Shown: positions 48,829 to 58,100, counted from the first letter of the stretch. The stretch: 64,000 nt of DNA from JAGPUQ01 sp963708735 (GCA_963708735.1 CAVPTW010000042.1:310001-374000); one strand, 5' to 3'. The notes: a model not told the origin generated them from the letters alone. Program-made: numbers and translations.

Positions 48829-50354
48829 GGAACGTCGCCGTCCTGATCTGGGCGGCAATCCTGATCGCGGCGGGGCTCGGAATCTGTGCCTACAAGGCCG
48901 TCAAGCTCGGCATGCCGATCAAAGCCGATCAGGACACCGCCGTGTGGACGGTGCAGGCGCGCGTCGGCTTCCAGGGTGAGGGCGGTCCCGCCATTGTCGA
49001 CCTCGCCCTGCCTTCGGTATTGCCCGGCTTTCTGAAGCTGGACGAACACTTCATCGCCAACCGCTACGGCATGGCAGTGGAGGAGACCGGCGACCGGCGC
49101 AAGGTGCAATGGGTCAAGCGCCGTGCCCGCGGCGCCGAGACCCTCTACTACCGGATTTCGGTGGCTGCGTCCGACCAGACCGCCTACTGGCGTGATCAGC
49201 CGGGACTGCCAGCACCGCCGACTTACGAGGAACCCTATGCCACCGCGATTGGCGCCATCATCAGCGATGTGCGCGAGCAATCCGCCGACGTCTTCACCTA
49301 TACCCGCGCACTCCTGCGCCAGCTCAACGCACCGCAACCCAACCAGAACGTCGCCCTGCTGCGCGCCCGAGCACAGAGTCCCCAGGATTGGGCGCACCAG
49401 ATCATCGATATCCTGCGGGGTGTACGGATACCGGGACGGATCCTCTGGGTATTCCCCCTGGAAGGCGCCACCAATGACTCGCGCATGCTGCCCTTGCTGC
49501 AAGTGCACAACGGCAAGACCTGGCTGGTCTTCAATCCCGTCACCGGCGATCCCGGACTACCCGCCGACTTTATCCCGTGGCGAATCGGCGACACCCCGCT
49601 CTACAGCGTCACCGGCGGCCACGATGTCGATTTGCAATTCTCCGTCACTCGAGGCCACCGGGAATTGCTCGAAGTGCTCCACCACGACGCCCAGCTCAAG
49701 GGCTCGATATTCGGCGACCTGTCGCTGCTCTCGCTGCCGGTGCACAGTCAGAATGTCTACCGGGTATTGCTCATGGTCCCGCTCGGCGCGCTGATCGTGG
49801 TGCTGATGCGCACCTTCGTCGGCGTCAGCACCTTCGGCACCTTCATGCCGGTGCTGATCGCCCTCGCCTTCCGCGAGACTCGGCTGCTGTGGGGTATCGC
49901 GCTGTTCTCGATGATCGTCTCCATTGGCCTGATGCTGCGCTTTTATCTGGAGCGACTCATGCTGCTGCTGGTGCCGCGCCTGACGGCCATCCTGATCATC
50001 GTGGTCTGCCTCATGCTGCTGACCAGCCTCATCACCAACAAACTGGGTGTCGAACGCACCCTGTCAGTCGCCCTGTTCCCGATGGTAATCCTCGCGATGA
50101 CCATCGAGCGCATGTCCATCACCTGGGAGGAGAGCGGTGCCCGCGACGCCATCCTGAACGGGCTGGGCAGCCTGCTGGTTGCGGCATTGAGCTATCTGGT
50201 GATGAATCAGCGCGATCTGATGCACCTGATGTTTGTATTTCCGGAACTACTGCTGGTCGCGCTCGGACTGAGCCTGTTGATGGGCCGCTACACCGGTTAT
50301 CGGCTGTCGGAGCTGCGGCGCTTCCACGACTTCCGTGGGACACCACGCGGATGA
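48825..50354 (+). CDS. Inactive-transglutaminase domain fused to seven membrane helices
   Basis: A 509-residue membrane protein. One N-terminal helix (VLIWAAILIAAGLGICAYKA) is followed by a periplasmic transglutaminase-like domain (residues about 40-310) in which the catalytic cysteine is not evident. The C-terminal part has about seven helices, starting with VYRVLLMVPLGALIVVLMRTFVG. This architecture (Transglut_i_TM plus 7TM_transglut) is known only beside a retropepsin-like protease and a RimK-like ligase, as seen here. Starts and stops overlap on both sides, so the three genes are translationally coupled. Confidence 0.9.
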   Translation: MRNVAVLIWAAILIAAGLGICAYKAVKLGMPIKADQDTAVWTVQARVGFQGEGGPAIVDLALPSVLPGFLKLDEHFIANRYGMAVEETGDRRKVQWVKRRARGAETLYYRISVAASDQTAYWRDQPGLPAPPTYEEPYATAIGAIISDVREQSADVFTYTRALLRQLNAPQPNQNVALLRARAQSPQDWAHQIIDILRGVRIPGRILWVFPLEGATNDSRMLPLLQVHNGKTWLVFNPVTGDPGLPADFIPWRIGDTPLYSVTGGHDVDLQFSVTRGHRELLEVLHHDAQLKGSIFGDLSLLSLPVHSQNVYRVLLMVPLGALIVVLMRTFVGVSTFGTFMPVLIALAFRETRLLWGIALFSMIVSIGLMLRFYLERLMLLLVPRLTAILIIVVCLMLLTSLITNKLGVERTLSVALFPMVILAMTIERMSITWEESGARDAILNGLGSLLVAALSYLVMNQRDLMHLMFVFPELLLVALGLSLLMGRYTGYRLSELRRFHDFRGTPRG

Positions 50355-51298
50355 GCTTGCTGGCGTCTCCGCGCCGCCTGCGCCGGCTTGGCGTGCTGGG
50401 CATGAACCAGCGCAACGCGGATTTCATCATGGCCCACAACCAGCGCCGACTGTATCCGCTGGTGGACAACAAACTGCTGACCAAGCAGCTCGCACTGGCG
50501 CGCGGTATCGCCGTGCCGGAGCTTTACGCCGTGATTGCGGCACAGCACCAGAGCAAGGATCTGGCGCGGATTCTGGGGGAGCGCGAGGATTTCGTCATCA
50601 AGCCGGCCCACGGCAGCGGCGGCAACGGCATCCTGGTGGTGTGCGGCCGCTTCGGCAACAGCTTTCGCAAGCCGAGCGGGGATCTGATCACCCTGGCCGC
50701 CATGCAGCACCATGTCTCCAACATCGTCAGCGGCATGTACAGTCTGGGCGGCCTGCCGGATCAGGCCATCATCGAGTATCGGGTGAAGTTCGATCCCCTG
50801 TTCGAACACATCAGCTTTCAGGGCGTGCCCGACATCCGGGTGATCGTGTTTCGCGGCGTGCCGGTGGCGGCCATGGTGCGATTGCCGACCCGCGCCTCCG
50901 GCGGCAGGGCCAATCTGCATCAGGGCGCCATGGGCATCGGCATCGATCTGGCGACGGGAATCAGCCGCGACGGCGTGTTGCGCAACCGCGCCTGCGGCAT
51001 CCATCCGGACACCGGCCACTCCACCCTCGGCATCGCCATCCCCCACTGGGCGCAGATCCTGCGGCTTGCCATCGAGTGCGCGGACACCGTGGGACTTGGC
51101 TATCTCGGCGCCGACATCATCATGGATCGCGATCTGGGCCCGCTGATGCTCGAACTCAACGCGCGGCCGGGACTCAGCGTGCAGGTCGCCAACCAGCGCG
51201 GCCTGCTGATCAATCTCAACCGGGTGCAAGCCATGGCAAACCTGCCGGAAAGCGTCGCGGAACGGCTGGTGTTGGCGCAAGCACTGGCGGATTGCTGA
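50351..51298 (+). CDS. RimK-related alpha-L-glutamate ligase-like ATP-grasp protein
   Basis: A 315-residue ATP-grasp ligase expected to form peptide-like bonds with an amino-acid or peptide substrate. RLGVLGMNQRNADFI opens the protein. FVIKPAHGSGGNGILVV is the glycine-rich ATP-binding loop, IEYRVKFDPLF follows, and LGADIIMDRDLGPLMLELNARPGLSVQVAN is the metal-binding C-terminal block. It begins inside the stop of the 7TM gene. The cassette has been linked to envelope or osmotic adaptation in related bacteria, but its product is not known. Confidence 0.92.
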   Translation: MSLLASPRRLRRLGVLGMNQRNADFIMAHNQRRLYPLVDNKLLTKQLALARGIAVPELYAVIAAQHQSKDLARILGEREDFVIKPAHGSGGNGILVVCGRFGNSFRKPSGDLITLAAMQHHVSNIVSGMYSLGGLPDQAIIEYRVKFDPLFEHISFQGVPDIRVIVFRGVPVAAMVRLPTRASGGRANLHQGAMGIGIDLATGISRDGVLRNRACGIHPDTGHSTLGIAIPHWAQILRLAIECADTVGLGYLGADIIMDRDLGPLMLELNARPGLSVQVANQRGLLINLNRVQAMANLPESVAERLVLAQALADC

Positions 51299-51365
51299 AA
51301 AACGGCTGCGGGGCCGTCTGCTTCGTTGCGCGGCGCTCCGGTTCGCGGTTCCAGCCTGTGCAGGC

Positions 51366-51899
51366 TCAACCCCGCAGCATGCGTACCAGGGTCTTGTCGC
51401 GATCGATGAAGTGATGTTTGAGTGCGGCGGCAGCGTGCCCCGCCGCCGCCAGCGCGATCAGAATCCAGACGGTCTCGTGAACCTCCTCAAGGAAGTCCTT
51501 CAGCGGCTCGTTTTCGGCGATCAGGCGGGGCAACTCCAGGGTGCCGAACAGCGCGAGGCTATGCCCCGCGGCCTGCACCTGCACCAGACCCGAGAGCGGC
51601 TGGATGATGACCAGCGCATAGAGCAGCCAGTGCATGAGGGATGCCAGTCGTTGCGTCAGCGGACTGCCGATCGGCCGCGGCACCGGATTCACCAGCCGCC
51701 AGGCGAGCCGCAGCACGACCAGCGCCAGCACCACCGTTCCGAATGACTGGTGCCAGTTCATCACGCCGGTGCGCGCCGGTCCCTTGGGCATCTCCTCGAC
51801 CACCAGGCCCAGAATCATCACCCCGATGACGAGCACCGCCATCAACCAGTGCAGCGCCCGGCTCACCCATCCGTAACCATCGACCGAATTGCGCAACAT
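51366..51899 (-). CDS. Cytochrome b561-family membrane protein
   Basis: A 177-residue di-heme b-type cytochrome with four membrane helices, carrying electrons from quinol to periplasmic acceptors or oxygen. The histidines that can hold heme are in SRALHWLMAV, MNWHQSFGTVV, SLMHWLLYALV and AGHAAAALKHHF. The ATG at 51899 has GAGGAGCGAGGA just upstream. It stands alone, convergent with the ligase gene. Confidence 0.92.
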   Translation of the reverse strand: MLRNSVDGYGWVSRALHWLMAVLVIGVMILGLVVEEMPKGPARTGVMNWHQSFGTVVLALVVLRLAWRLVNPVPRPIGSPLTQRLASLMHWLLYALVIIQPLSGLVQVQAAGHSLALFGTLELPRLIAENEPLKDFLEEVHETVWILIALAAAGHAAAALKHHFIDRDKTLVRMLRG

Positions 51900-52039
51900 T
51901 CCTCGCTCCTCCCAAAAAATTCCGATAACCGCCCGCTCGGTGATTATAGCGTGAGCGCCGGACCGGGAAGTTGCGGAGGCGCAAAAGGATTCCGCTATGA
52001 TACAAACCAGCCACTCACGACAGCCCAGGAGGACAGGCC

Positions 52040-52390
52040 ATGGCACTTTCCGGTACCGATCTCATCAACCAGTTCGAGCTCTACTTCGACGGCGCGGACA
52101 AGGACAACGCCAGTCTCTACCTGTGCGTGGACGACACCCTCGGCGACGTCGGCGCGCAGCGCATCATCGCTGCGCTGCGCCACGCCGGGCTCTGGTCGGA
52201 AGCCGCCGCCAAGACGGTGCCCGCCGCGCAAAAACCCATGTACGCCGAGCAGATGAAGTTCATCGGCCAGGGTTCCGGCCATTTCGAGGGGGAGACCTTT
52301 CACATCGCCGCCTACGACCACCCCAAGTTTCCCTCGAACCCGCAGCGCTGGCAGGCCTGGCTGGACTTCGTCGCCAAGAACTATCCGTGA
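52040..52390 (+). CDS. Small conserved-looking protein of unknown function
   Basis: A 116-residue soluble, slightly acidic protein I do not recognise. It has no signal peptide or membrane segment. The N-terminus (DLINQFELYFDG, then NASLYLCVDDTLGDVG) and a C-terminal aromatic run (HPQR-like block RWQAWLDFVAKNYP) suggest a compact alpha/beta fold. AGGAGGA lies nine bases before the ATG, which supports real translation. It is followed by 16-bp tandem repeats and a CoA-transferase. Confidence 0.75.
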   Translation: MALSGTDLINQFELYFDGADKDNASLYLCVDDTLGDVGAQRIIAALRHAGLWSEAAAKTVPAAQKPMYAEQMKFIGQGSGHFEGETFHIAAYDHPKFPSNPQRWQAWLDFVAKNYP

Positions 52391-52467
52391 CACTCACGGG
52401 CCCTGACACTCACGGGCCCTGACACTCACGGGCCCTGACGCTCACGGACCCTGACACTCACGGGCGC
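52388..52467. repeat. Five tandem copies of a 16-bp repeat
   Basis: Unit TGACACTCACGGGCCC. Copies 1-3 are identical, copies 4 and 5 differ by one or two bases. The first TGA is the stop codon of the small upstream gene. It fills most of the space before the CoA-transferase. Confidence 0.95.
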
Positions 52468-52516
52468 CGGCCACCGGCGCCACACCACACTCAAGCTAAC
52501 GATAAGGAGAACACCC

Positions 52517-53740
52517 GTGGCGAAACGACATGTCCTCGACGGCGTGCGCGTGCTCGATTTCTCGCAGCACGTCGCCGGCCCCGCCTGCACCCGGATGATG
52601 GCGGAGATGGGCGCGGAGATCATCAAGCTCGAGCTGGCGCCCTTCGGCGAACAGATTCGCAACGTGGGCTTCAAGGTCAACGGCCGCAGCGTTTATTTCA
52701 TCCAGCAGAACCGCGGCAAGAAAAGCGTCTGCGTGGACATGAGATCCACCGCCGGCCTCCAGCTCATCCACGATCTGGTCAAGCAAGTCGACGTGGTGAT
52801 CGAGAACTTCGCTCCGGGCGCGATCCGCCGCCTGGGACTGCCCTGGGAAAAAGTGCACGAACTCAACCCCAAAGCCATCATGTGCTCGATCTCGACCTTT
52901 GGTCAGGACGGGCCGCTGTCCGGACTGCCCGGCTATGACTTCATCGGCCAGGCCTATGCGGGCATCACCGGCATGATCGGCGACAAGGAAAACGGTCCCT
53001 ACATCCCCATCGCCGCCCTCGGCGACACCACCACCGGCGCCCACGCGCTCGCCGCCATCAATGGCGCGCTCTATCACCGCGCCACCTCGGGCGAGGGCGG
53101 ACAGTATCTCGATATCTCGCTGCTCGACTGCTATTTCCACAGCCACGAAATGAACGTCGGTGCGATCAGCGCCAGCGGCGGCGCGATCAACCCCTACCTG
53201 CCCGGTCGCTACCATTCGGCAGTGGCACCGCTCGGGGTGTACAAGAGCAAGGACGGCTATCTGATCCTGATCGCCATCCTCGGCCGCTGGAAGGACTTCT
53301 GTAACGCCATGGGCCGGCCCGAACTCATCACCGATCCGCGTTTCATCGACGACCCGGCCCGGGTCGCCCACCACGCCGAACTCAAGGTACTGATCGAGGG
53401 CTGGCTACAGGCCCAGGAGAGCGACGCGGCCACGATCCGCCTGCTCGGCGAGCACCATGTGCCGGTGGCACCGATCCTCTCGATCCAGCAGGTGATGAAC
53501 CATCCCCACATGAAATACCGTGGCACGGTGCGCACCATCACCGACCGCGGCGCCGGCAGCTTCGAAATGCCCGGCATGCCGCTGCGGTTTTCGGCCTTCG
53601 CCAACGACCTCGACCTGCAGGCGCCCTATCTGGGCGAGCACAATGGCGCGGTGCTGGGTGGCTTGCTCGGCCTCGCGGCGGAACGCATCGCCGAGCTGAC
53701 CGCGGACGGCGTGCTGGTCAGCGAGCCGGTCCCGACCTGA
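52517..53740 (+). CDS. CaiB/BaiF-family (type III) CoA-transferase
   Basis: A 407-residue second member of the family, similar in plan to the one at 27735 but clearly a different gene. GVRVLDFSQHVAGPACTRMMAEMGAEIIKLE opens it. GLPGYDFIGQAYAGITGMIGD and GQYLDISLLDCYFHSHEMNV (catalytic aspartate expected here) follow. The acid substrate is unknown. TAAGGAGA precedes the start. An AhpD-like gene lies convergent downstream. Confidence 0.93.
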   Translation: MAKRHVLDGVRVLDFSQHVAGPACTRMMAEMGAEIIKLELAPFGEQIRNVGFKVNGRSVYFIQQNRGKKSVCVDMRSTAGLQLIHDLVKQVDVVIENFAPGAIRRLGLPWEKVHELNPKAIMCSISTFGQDGPLSGLPGYDFIGQAYAGITGMIGDKENGPYIPIAALGDTTTGAHALAAINGALYHRATSGEGGQYLDISLLDCYFHSHEMNVGAISASGGAINPYLPGRYHSAVAPLGVYKSKDGYLILIAILGRWKDFCNAMGRPELITDPRFIDDPARVAHHAELKVLIEGWLQAQESDAATIRLLGEHHVPVAPILSIQQVMNHPHMKYRGTVRTITDRGAGSFEMPGMPLRFSAFANDLDLQAPYLGEHNGAVLGGLLGLAAERIAELTADGVLVSEPVPT

Positions 53741-53743
53741 CCC

Positions 53744-53799
53744 GGCTCACGGCTCACGGCTCACGGCTCACGGCTCACGGCTCACGGCTCACGGCTCAC
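53744..53799. repeat. Eight perfect tandem copies of a 7-bp repeat
   Basis: Unit GGCTCAC, eight uninterrupted copies in the 69-bp space between two convergent stop codons. Perfect identity suggests recent slippage expansion. Confidence 0.97.
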
Positions 53800-53809
53800 G
53801 ACACGGGGC

Positions 53810-54361
53810 TCAGAACCCCTTGACGCCCGCGTCGAGCTGCACGCCGAACGAGTTCAGCGCCATCGACACCAGGTGGTACTGGCCGACCGCGAACACCACA
53901 TCCATCATCTGCAGATCGTCGTAACGCTCGGCGAGCGCTTTCCAGGTCGCGTCACCGATGCAGGAATCGTGATGCAGTTCGTCGGTCGCGCGCAGCAGCG
54001 CCGCCTCGAACGGCGTCCACCCCGGCGCATCCGGTCCCGCCTTGATGCGCGCGATCTCGGCATCCGTGAGGCCGGCTTCGCGCGCGAAGATCACATGCTG
54101 GCCCCATTCGTACTCGGCCTGGCACAACCAGCCCACCCGCAGAATGAGGATTTCGCGCTCGCGCGGCGCGATGCGCGAAGTCTCGCCCATCACGTGATAG
54201 GCCCAGACAGTGAATTTCTGCGCCGCATCCCAGTGGCGCGACAGGGTTCCCAGCACGTTGTAGAAGGGCTGCGCGGCCTTGACCGGCGCCAGCACCTTGC
54301 GCTGCGCCTCGGTCCATTCGCTCTCGGCCAGGGGTGGAATACGGGGTTGGGAAAGTTTCAT
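53810..54361 (-). CDS. Carboxymuconolactone decarboxylase / AhpD-family protein
   Basis: A 183-residue helical protein of the CMD/AhpD group. REREILILRVGWLCQAEYEWGQHVIFAREAGL is the family core; where AhpD has a CxxC pair, there is only one Cys (WLCQAEYEW), with a conserved Glu and His, so peroxidase-type redox chemistry is less likely than lyase or hydrolase activity. Start ATG 54361 is where homology begins. The upstream frame is open through 14-bp repeats, which I take as non-coding. Confidence 0.85.
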   Translation of the reverse strand: MKLSQPRIPPLAESEWTEAQRKVLAPVKAAQPFYNVLGTLSRHWDAAQKFTVWAYHVMGETSRIAPREREILILRVGWLCQAEYEWGQHVIFAREAGLTDAEIARIKAGPDAPGWTPFEAALLRATDELHHDSCIGDATWKALAERYDDLQMMDVVFAVGQYHLVSMALNSFGVQLDAGVKGF

Positions 54362-54390
54362 GGTGAACTCCAGGCAGTGGTTTTTTGTTG

Positions 54391-54446
54391 TGGTTTTGTT
54401 GCTGTAGTTTTGTTGCTGTAGTTTTGTTGCTGTAGTTTTGTTGCTG
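54391..54446. repeat. Four tandem copies of a 14-bp repeat
   Basis: Unit TAGTTTTGTTGCTG (first copy has TG for TA). It lies in the 5' region of the AhpD-like gene, 30 bp before its ATG, and is much richer in A+T than its surroundings. Confidence 0.93.
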
Positions 54447-54519
54447 TGGCTTTGAACCGTATCGGTGGCGCTCCCGGCGCCGTCCAGGGTACCTGCGCCG
54501 GGCATCCGTACGGGTTTGC

Positions 54520-55401
54520 CTACACCCGCTCCACATCCACCCCGACCGTCATCTTCTGGCAGTCGCCGCCGTCGAAGATGACGCCGCGCAGGGGCGTTAC
54601 GTCGGAATAGTCGCGGCCCCAGGCGGTGGTGATGTGCTGCGCGCCCGGCATGTTGTCGTTGGTGGGATCGAACTCCACCCAGCCCTCCCCCGGCGCATAG
54701 ACCGCGAACCAGGCGTGGGAGGCGTCGGCGCCGACCAGGCGCGCCTGTCCCGGCGCGGGCCGGGTTTCCACATAGCCGCTCACATAGCGCGCCGGAAACC
54801 CCAGCGCGCGCAGACAGCCGACGGCGAGGTGGGCGAAGTCCTGGCAGACGCCGCGCCGGCTTTCCAGCACGTCTTCCAGGGGCGTCGCGACGGTGGTGAA
54901 TTCCGGATCGTAGGCAAAATCGCTGAAGATGCGGCTGGTGAGTTCGCGCACTGCCGACAGCAGCGGTCGGGTGTCGGCAAACAGTGGCGCGGCATAGTCC
55001 CGCAATGCGGTACCGGCTTTGATCATCGGGGAATCCAGCAGGAATTCCCGCGCCAACAGATGATTCTCATCGCTTTCCCGCCACAGGCGGTCGCGCGCCT
55101 CGGCGCAGGTCGCGCCCAGATCCAGAACCGGGGTTCCATTGCGACCCAGATCGACCTCGACCGTGCTGGAGACGCTGACTTCCAGCTCGCGATGCGGTGT
55201 CTCGACGGAAAACCGGTAGACCCGGTTGCCGAAATAGTCGCGCTCTTCTACCGCGGTCGCGGGTGCGGGCGTCACCTGAATACGGCTGTCCAGACAGCGC
55301 TGGTTGCGGGTGTCGCGGGGCAACAGATGGGCCTGGTTGTGGCACAGCGTCACGAGGCGCTCGTAGCGGTAGCAGGTGACGTGGCGAACCCGGTAGATCA
55401 C
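54520..55401 (-). CDS. Transglutaminase-like cysteine peptidase-fold protein
   Basis: A 293-residue protein with an N-terminal beta domain (YRVRHVTCYRYERLVTLCHNQAHLLPR, the usual opening for bacterial members) and a C-terminal transglutaminase core. The triad is complete: Cys in SRRGVCQDFAHLAVG, His in ADASHAWFAVY and Asp in VEFDPTND. Such enzymes cut or transfer amide bonds. The GTG at 55401 overlaps the stop of the fused ATP-grasp gene (GTGA), so both act together. Confidence 0.9.
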   Translation of the reverse strand: MIYRVRHVTCYRYERLVTLCHNQAHLLPRDTRNQRCLDSRIQVTPAPATAVEERDYFGNRVYRFSVETPHRELEVSVSSTVEVDLGRNGTPVLDLGATCAEARDRLWRESDENHLLAREFLLDSPMIKAGTALRDYAAPLFADTRPLLSAVRELTSRIFSDFAYDPEFTTVATPLEDVLESRRGVCQDFAHLAVGCLRALGFPARYVSGYVETRPAPGQARLVGADASHAWFAVYAPGEGWVEFDPTNDNMPGAQHITTAWGRDYSDVTPLRGVIFDGGDCQKMTVGVDVERV

Positions 55402-57998
55402 TGTCCGTAACCCCAGTCCGCCGCGATGAGCTGTTGCTGCGCGGCGCGATGGTCGAAATAGCATTCGGCCAGCATTTCCGCCGTCGCGATCAAGAGGCCC
55501 TCCAGCCGACCCAGCAGTTGCTCGAGCGCCCCGCGGCCGGCTTCGCCCGCGCCGACAGCCAGTTCTTCGGGTCGACTGAGGTGCAGCGCGGTGAGCGCCT
55601 CGAGCGCCAGACGGCCAGCGCGTGACAGTCCGGGGCCGGACTCGACGGTGGGCAGCGCGGCGATGTGATCGCCGAGGCGCTGCACCTGGTAGAGCAGCGC
55701 CCGCGGATTGGTCTCGTCCAGCACCAGCAATTCGAGCCCGTGGCGAATGTCCGGTTCGGCGCGATAGCGTCGGCGGTAGGTGATGAGGGTCTCGCAGGTC
55801 AACAGCACGGACTCCACCACCACCGGGATATCGTTCTCGGCCAGATCGGGCACCAGCGTGGCGCGCAGCAGGGTGGTGAGCTGGATGGCTTTTTCGATGC
55901 AGCGGCCCAGCTCCCAGAAGCGCCAGTTCATGCCGCGGAACATACTCTCGTGGCGCAGCCCGGCGAGTGCCAGCAGGGAAGTCACCAGCGGATCGAGCGC
56001 CTCTTCCGGCGCCACCAGTTGTTCCGCGCCAAGCTGCTCGGCCAGCGCCGCCAGCTCATCACGCAGATCGTTCAACACCCGCTGGGTATCGGCGGAGAGC
56101 AGCTCTTTGACTTCTTCACCGGCCTGCAACATGGCGCGCAGGCTTCCCACGACCGAGCCCGGACTGGCGGCGTCCAGCACCACGGCTTTCAGTTCGCGTT
56201 CGGGCGTCGCGAAAGGCGCGTCCGCCACCGTGAAGCCCGGCAGGGTATGAGTCACCCGGGTCACCGCGCCCAGCAGCACGCGGCGCGCACCATCGGACAG
56301 AGGCTCCACTCCGTTGAGTTGCAGGAACAGGGTACGCAGCAGGCGCAGGGCCGCCTCGCCGCGCTCGGCGTAGCGGCCCATCCAGAACAGGTTTTCCACC
56401 ACGCGGCTGGGCAATACCCCGCGCTCCGACGGCGCGCGGGTGGCGACGGCCTCCCGCCGCAGCGAGAGTTGCTTCTCCGGCTCGGAGGCGAGCACCCAGG
56501 TGTCCTTGCTGTTGGAGCCGGTCAGGTTGGTGATCACCCGCGTGTCGCTGGCGCGCCCGATGCGGGTGAGCCCGCCCGGCAGTACCGTGTAGGAGGTGGG
56601 ATTGGCGACCGCGAAGCTGCGCAGCACCATGGGCCTGGGCGTGAACGCACCACCCTCCAGCACCGGCGTGCGCGATGAAACCTGGTAGCGCTGGGCGACA
56701 TAATCGAGCGGCGCGTCCTGAATCCGCCGCTGCCAGAGCGCCAGTTCCGCCGTACCCAGATCGCTGCCGAACACGCTGTGCTGACCGTAGCGGCGAAACG
56801 CCGGCTTGATGACCAGTTGCGGCAGTTCCGCCAGGACCCGATCGCGATCCGCCGGATCGCCGCACCAGAACGTCTCCACGGTGCGGATGCGGGGCTCGCG
56901 CCCGAAAAAGAATTTGCCGATGGCGGGCAGGTATTTGAACAGTGCGGGATTTTCGACAAAGCCCGCGCCCAGCGGATTGGCGATCACGACGCGACCGGCG
57001 CGCACCACTTCGAGCAGGCCCGGCACGCCCAACTGGGAGTCGCCGCGCAGCTCCACCGGGTCGCAGAAGAAATCGTCCACCCGCCGCAGAATGATGTCGA
57101 TGCGGCGCAGGCCTTCGAGGGACTTCATCCACACCCGCCCGCCGCGCACGGTGAGATCGCCGCCCTGCACCAGGGGATAGCCCAGGTAGTTGGCCAGAAA
57201 GGCGTGCTCGAAATAGGTTTCGCTGTAGGAGCCGGGCGTCAGTACCGCCACCTGGGGAATGGCATCGCCGGGGGCCAGTGCCATCAGCTTCTGGCGCAGC
57301 TGGTGAAAGAATCCCGACAGGCGATGCACATGGCTGTCGCGGAACAGGCTGGGCAGCACCCGCGACATCACGGTGCGGTTCTCCAGCGCGTAGCCGACAC
57401 CGCTCGGCGCCTGGGCGCGATCTCCGATGATGCACATGGCGCCATCGGCATCGCGCACCATGTCGGCGGCGTAGAGAATCAGGTGATGCTCGCCGGGCAC
57501 CCGGATACCCTGGCACTGCCGCAGGAATCCCGGGTGGCTGTAGACCAGCTCGGGCGGCACGATGCCGTGGCGGATCAGGTCGCGCCCGCCGTAGATATCC
57601 TTGAGCACCAGATCCAGCAGTTCCGCCCGCTCGATCAGGCCCGCCTCGATGTGGCTCCAGTCCTCGCTCTCGATGAGCTGGGGGACCAGATCCAGCTCCC
57701 AGATACGACTCGCCAGGGGTTCGCTGGAGACGTTGTAGGTGGCGCCGTCGTCGCGCAGGATGCGCCGCGCCTTGCGCTCGCGCTCCGCCAGCACTTCGGG
57801 CCCCAGGGCCGCCAGACCTTCCAGCAGATAACGCCAGTGGGGGCGCACCGCGCCGCCGGGTTCATAGACTTCATCGTGGCGGTCGGCAACGGCGGGACCG
57901 TAACCCGGCGCCCCGTTCAGCGCCGCCGTCGCCTGCCCGCCCTGCTGCAACTGGCTGGGGATGGGTTGAAACGGGCGCATGGAGTGAAAATCGGTCAT
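55398..57998 (-). CDS. Fused circularly permuted ATP-grasp and alpha-E protein
   Basis: An 866-residue protein that joins two parts usually made separately. Residues about 60-500 are a circularly permuted ATP-grasp ligase (GIRVPGEHHLILYAADMVRD, LTPGSYSETYFEHAFLANYLGYPLV, VIANPLGAGFVENPAL, LVIKPAFRRYG). Residues about 540-860 are the alpha-helical alpha-E domain (LPSRVVENLFWMGRYAERGEAALRLLR). The expected activity is ATP-dependent peptide-type ligation. ATG at 57998 is used; one at 58046 is in frame. It is 102 bp downstream of the DUF2126 gene. Confidence 0.9.
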   Translation of the reverse strand: MTDFHSMRPFQPIPSQLQQGGQATAALNGAPGYGPAVADRHDEVYEPGGAVRPHWRYLLEGLAALGPEVLAERERKARRILRDDGATYNVSSEPLASRIWELDLVPQLIESEDWSHIEAGLIERAELLDLVLKDIYGGRDLIRHGIVPPELVYSHPGFLRQCQGIRVPGEHHLILYAADMVRDADGAMCIIGDRAQAPSGVGYALENRTVMSRVLPSLFRDSHVHRLSGFFHQLRQKLMALAPGDAIPQVAVLTPGSYSETYFEHAFLANYLGYPLVQGGDLTVRGGRVWMKSLEGLRRIDIILRRVDDFFCDPVELRGDSQLGVPGLLEVVRAGRVVIANPLGAGFVENPALFKYLPAIGKFFFGREPRIRTVETFWCGDPADRDRVLAELPQLVIKPAFRRYGQHSVFGSDLGTAELALWQRRIQDAPLDYVAQRYQVSSRTPVLEGGAFTPRPMVLRSFAVANPTSYTVLPGGLTRIGRASDTRVITNLTGSNSKDTWVLASEPEKQLSLRREAVATRAPSERGVLPSRVVENLFWMGRYAERGEAALRLLRTLFLQLNGVEPLSDGARRVLLGAVTRVTHTLPGFTVADAPFATPERELKAVVLDAASPGSVVGSLRAMLQAGEEVKELLSADTQRVLNDLRDELAALAEQLGAEQLVAPEEALDPLVTSLLALAGLRHESMFRGMNWRFWELGRCIEKAIQLTTLLRATLVPDLAENDIPVVVESVLLTCETLITYRRRYRAEPDIRHGLELLVLDETNPRALLYQVQRLGDHIAALPTVESGPGLSRAGRLALEALTALHLSRPEELAVGAGEAGRGALEQLLGRLEGLLIATAEMLAECYFDHRAAQQQLIAADWGYGQ

Positions 57999-58100
57999 GA
58001 GTTCGAAAAGCCTGCCCGGTGGTCGGCGAGCGGCGGATTCTGGCACAGTCGGGCGCTCCCGGCAGCAGCTACGCGCCCCGCGTCCACGGCCGAGCCCGGC

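Noticed and set aside
52388..53799. Possible CRISPR-like arrays
   Set aside because: The repeats are direct tandem units without spacers, and no cas genes are near.
53810..54505. Longer AhpD-like protein starting at 54505
   Set aside because: The added N-terminus is encoded by 14-bp repeats (Asn/Lys/Thr/Gln-rich) and has no family counterpart.
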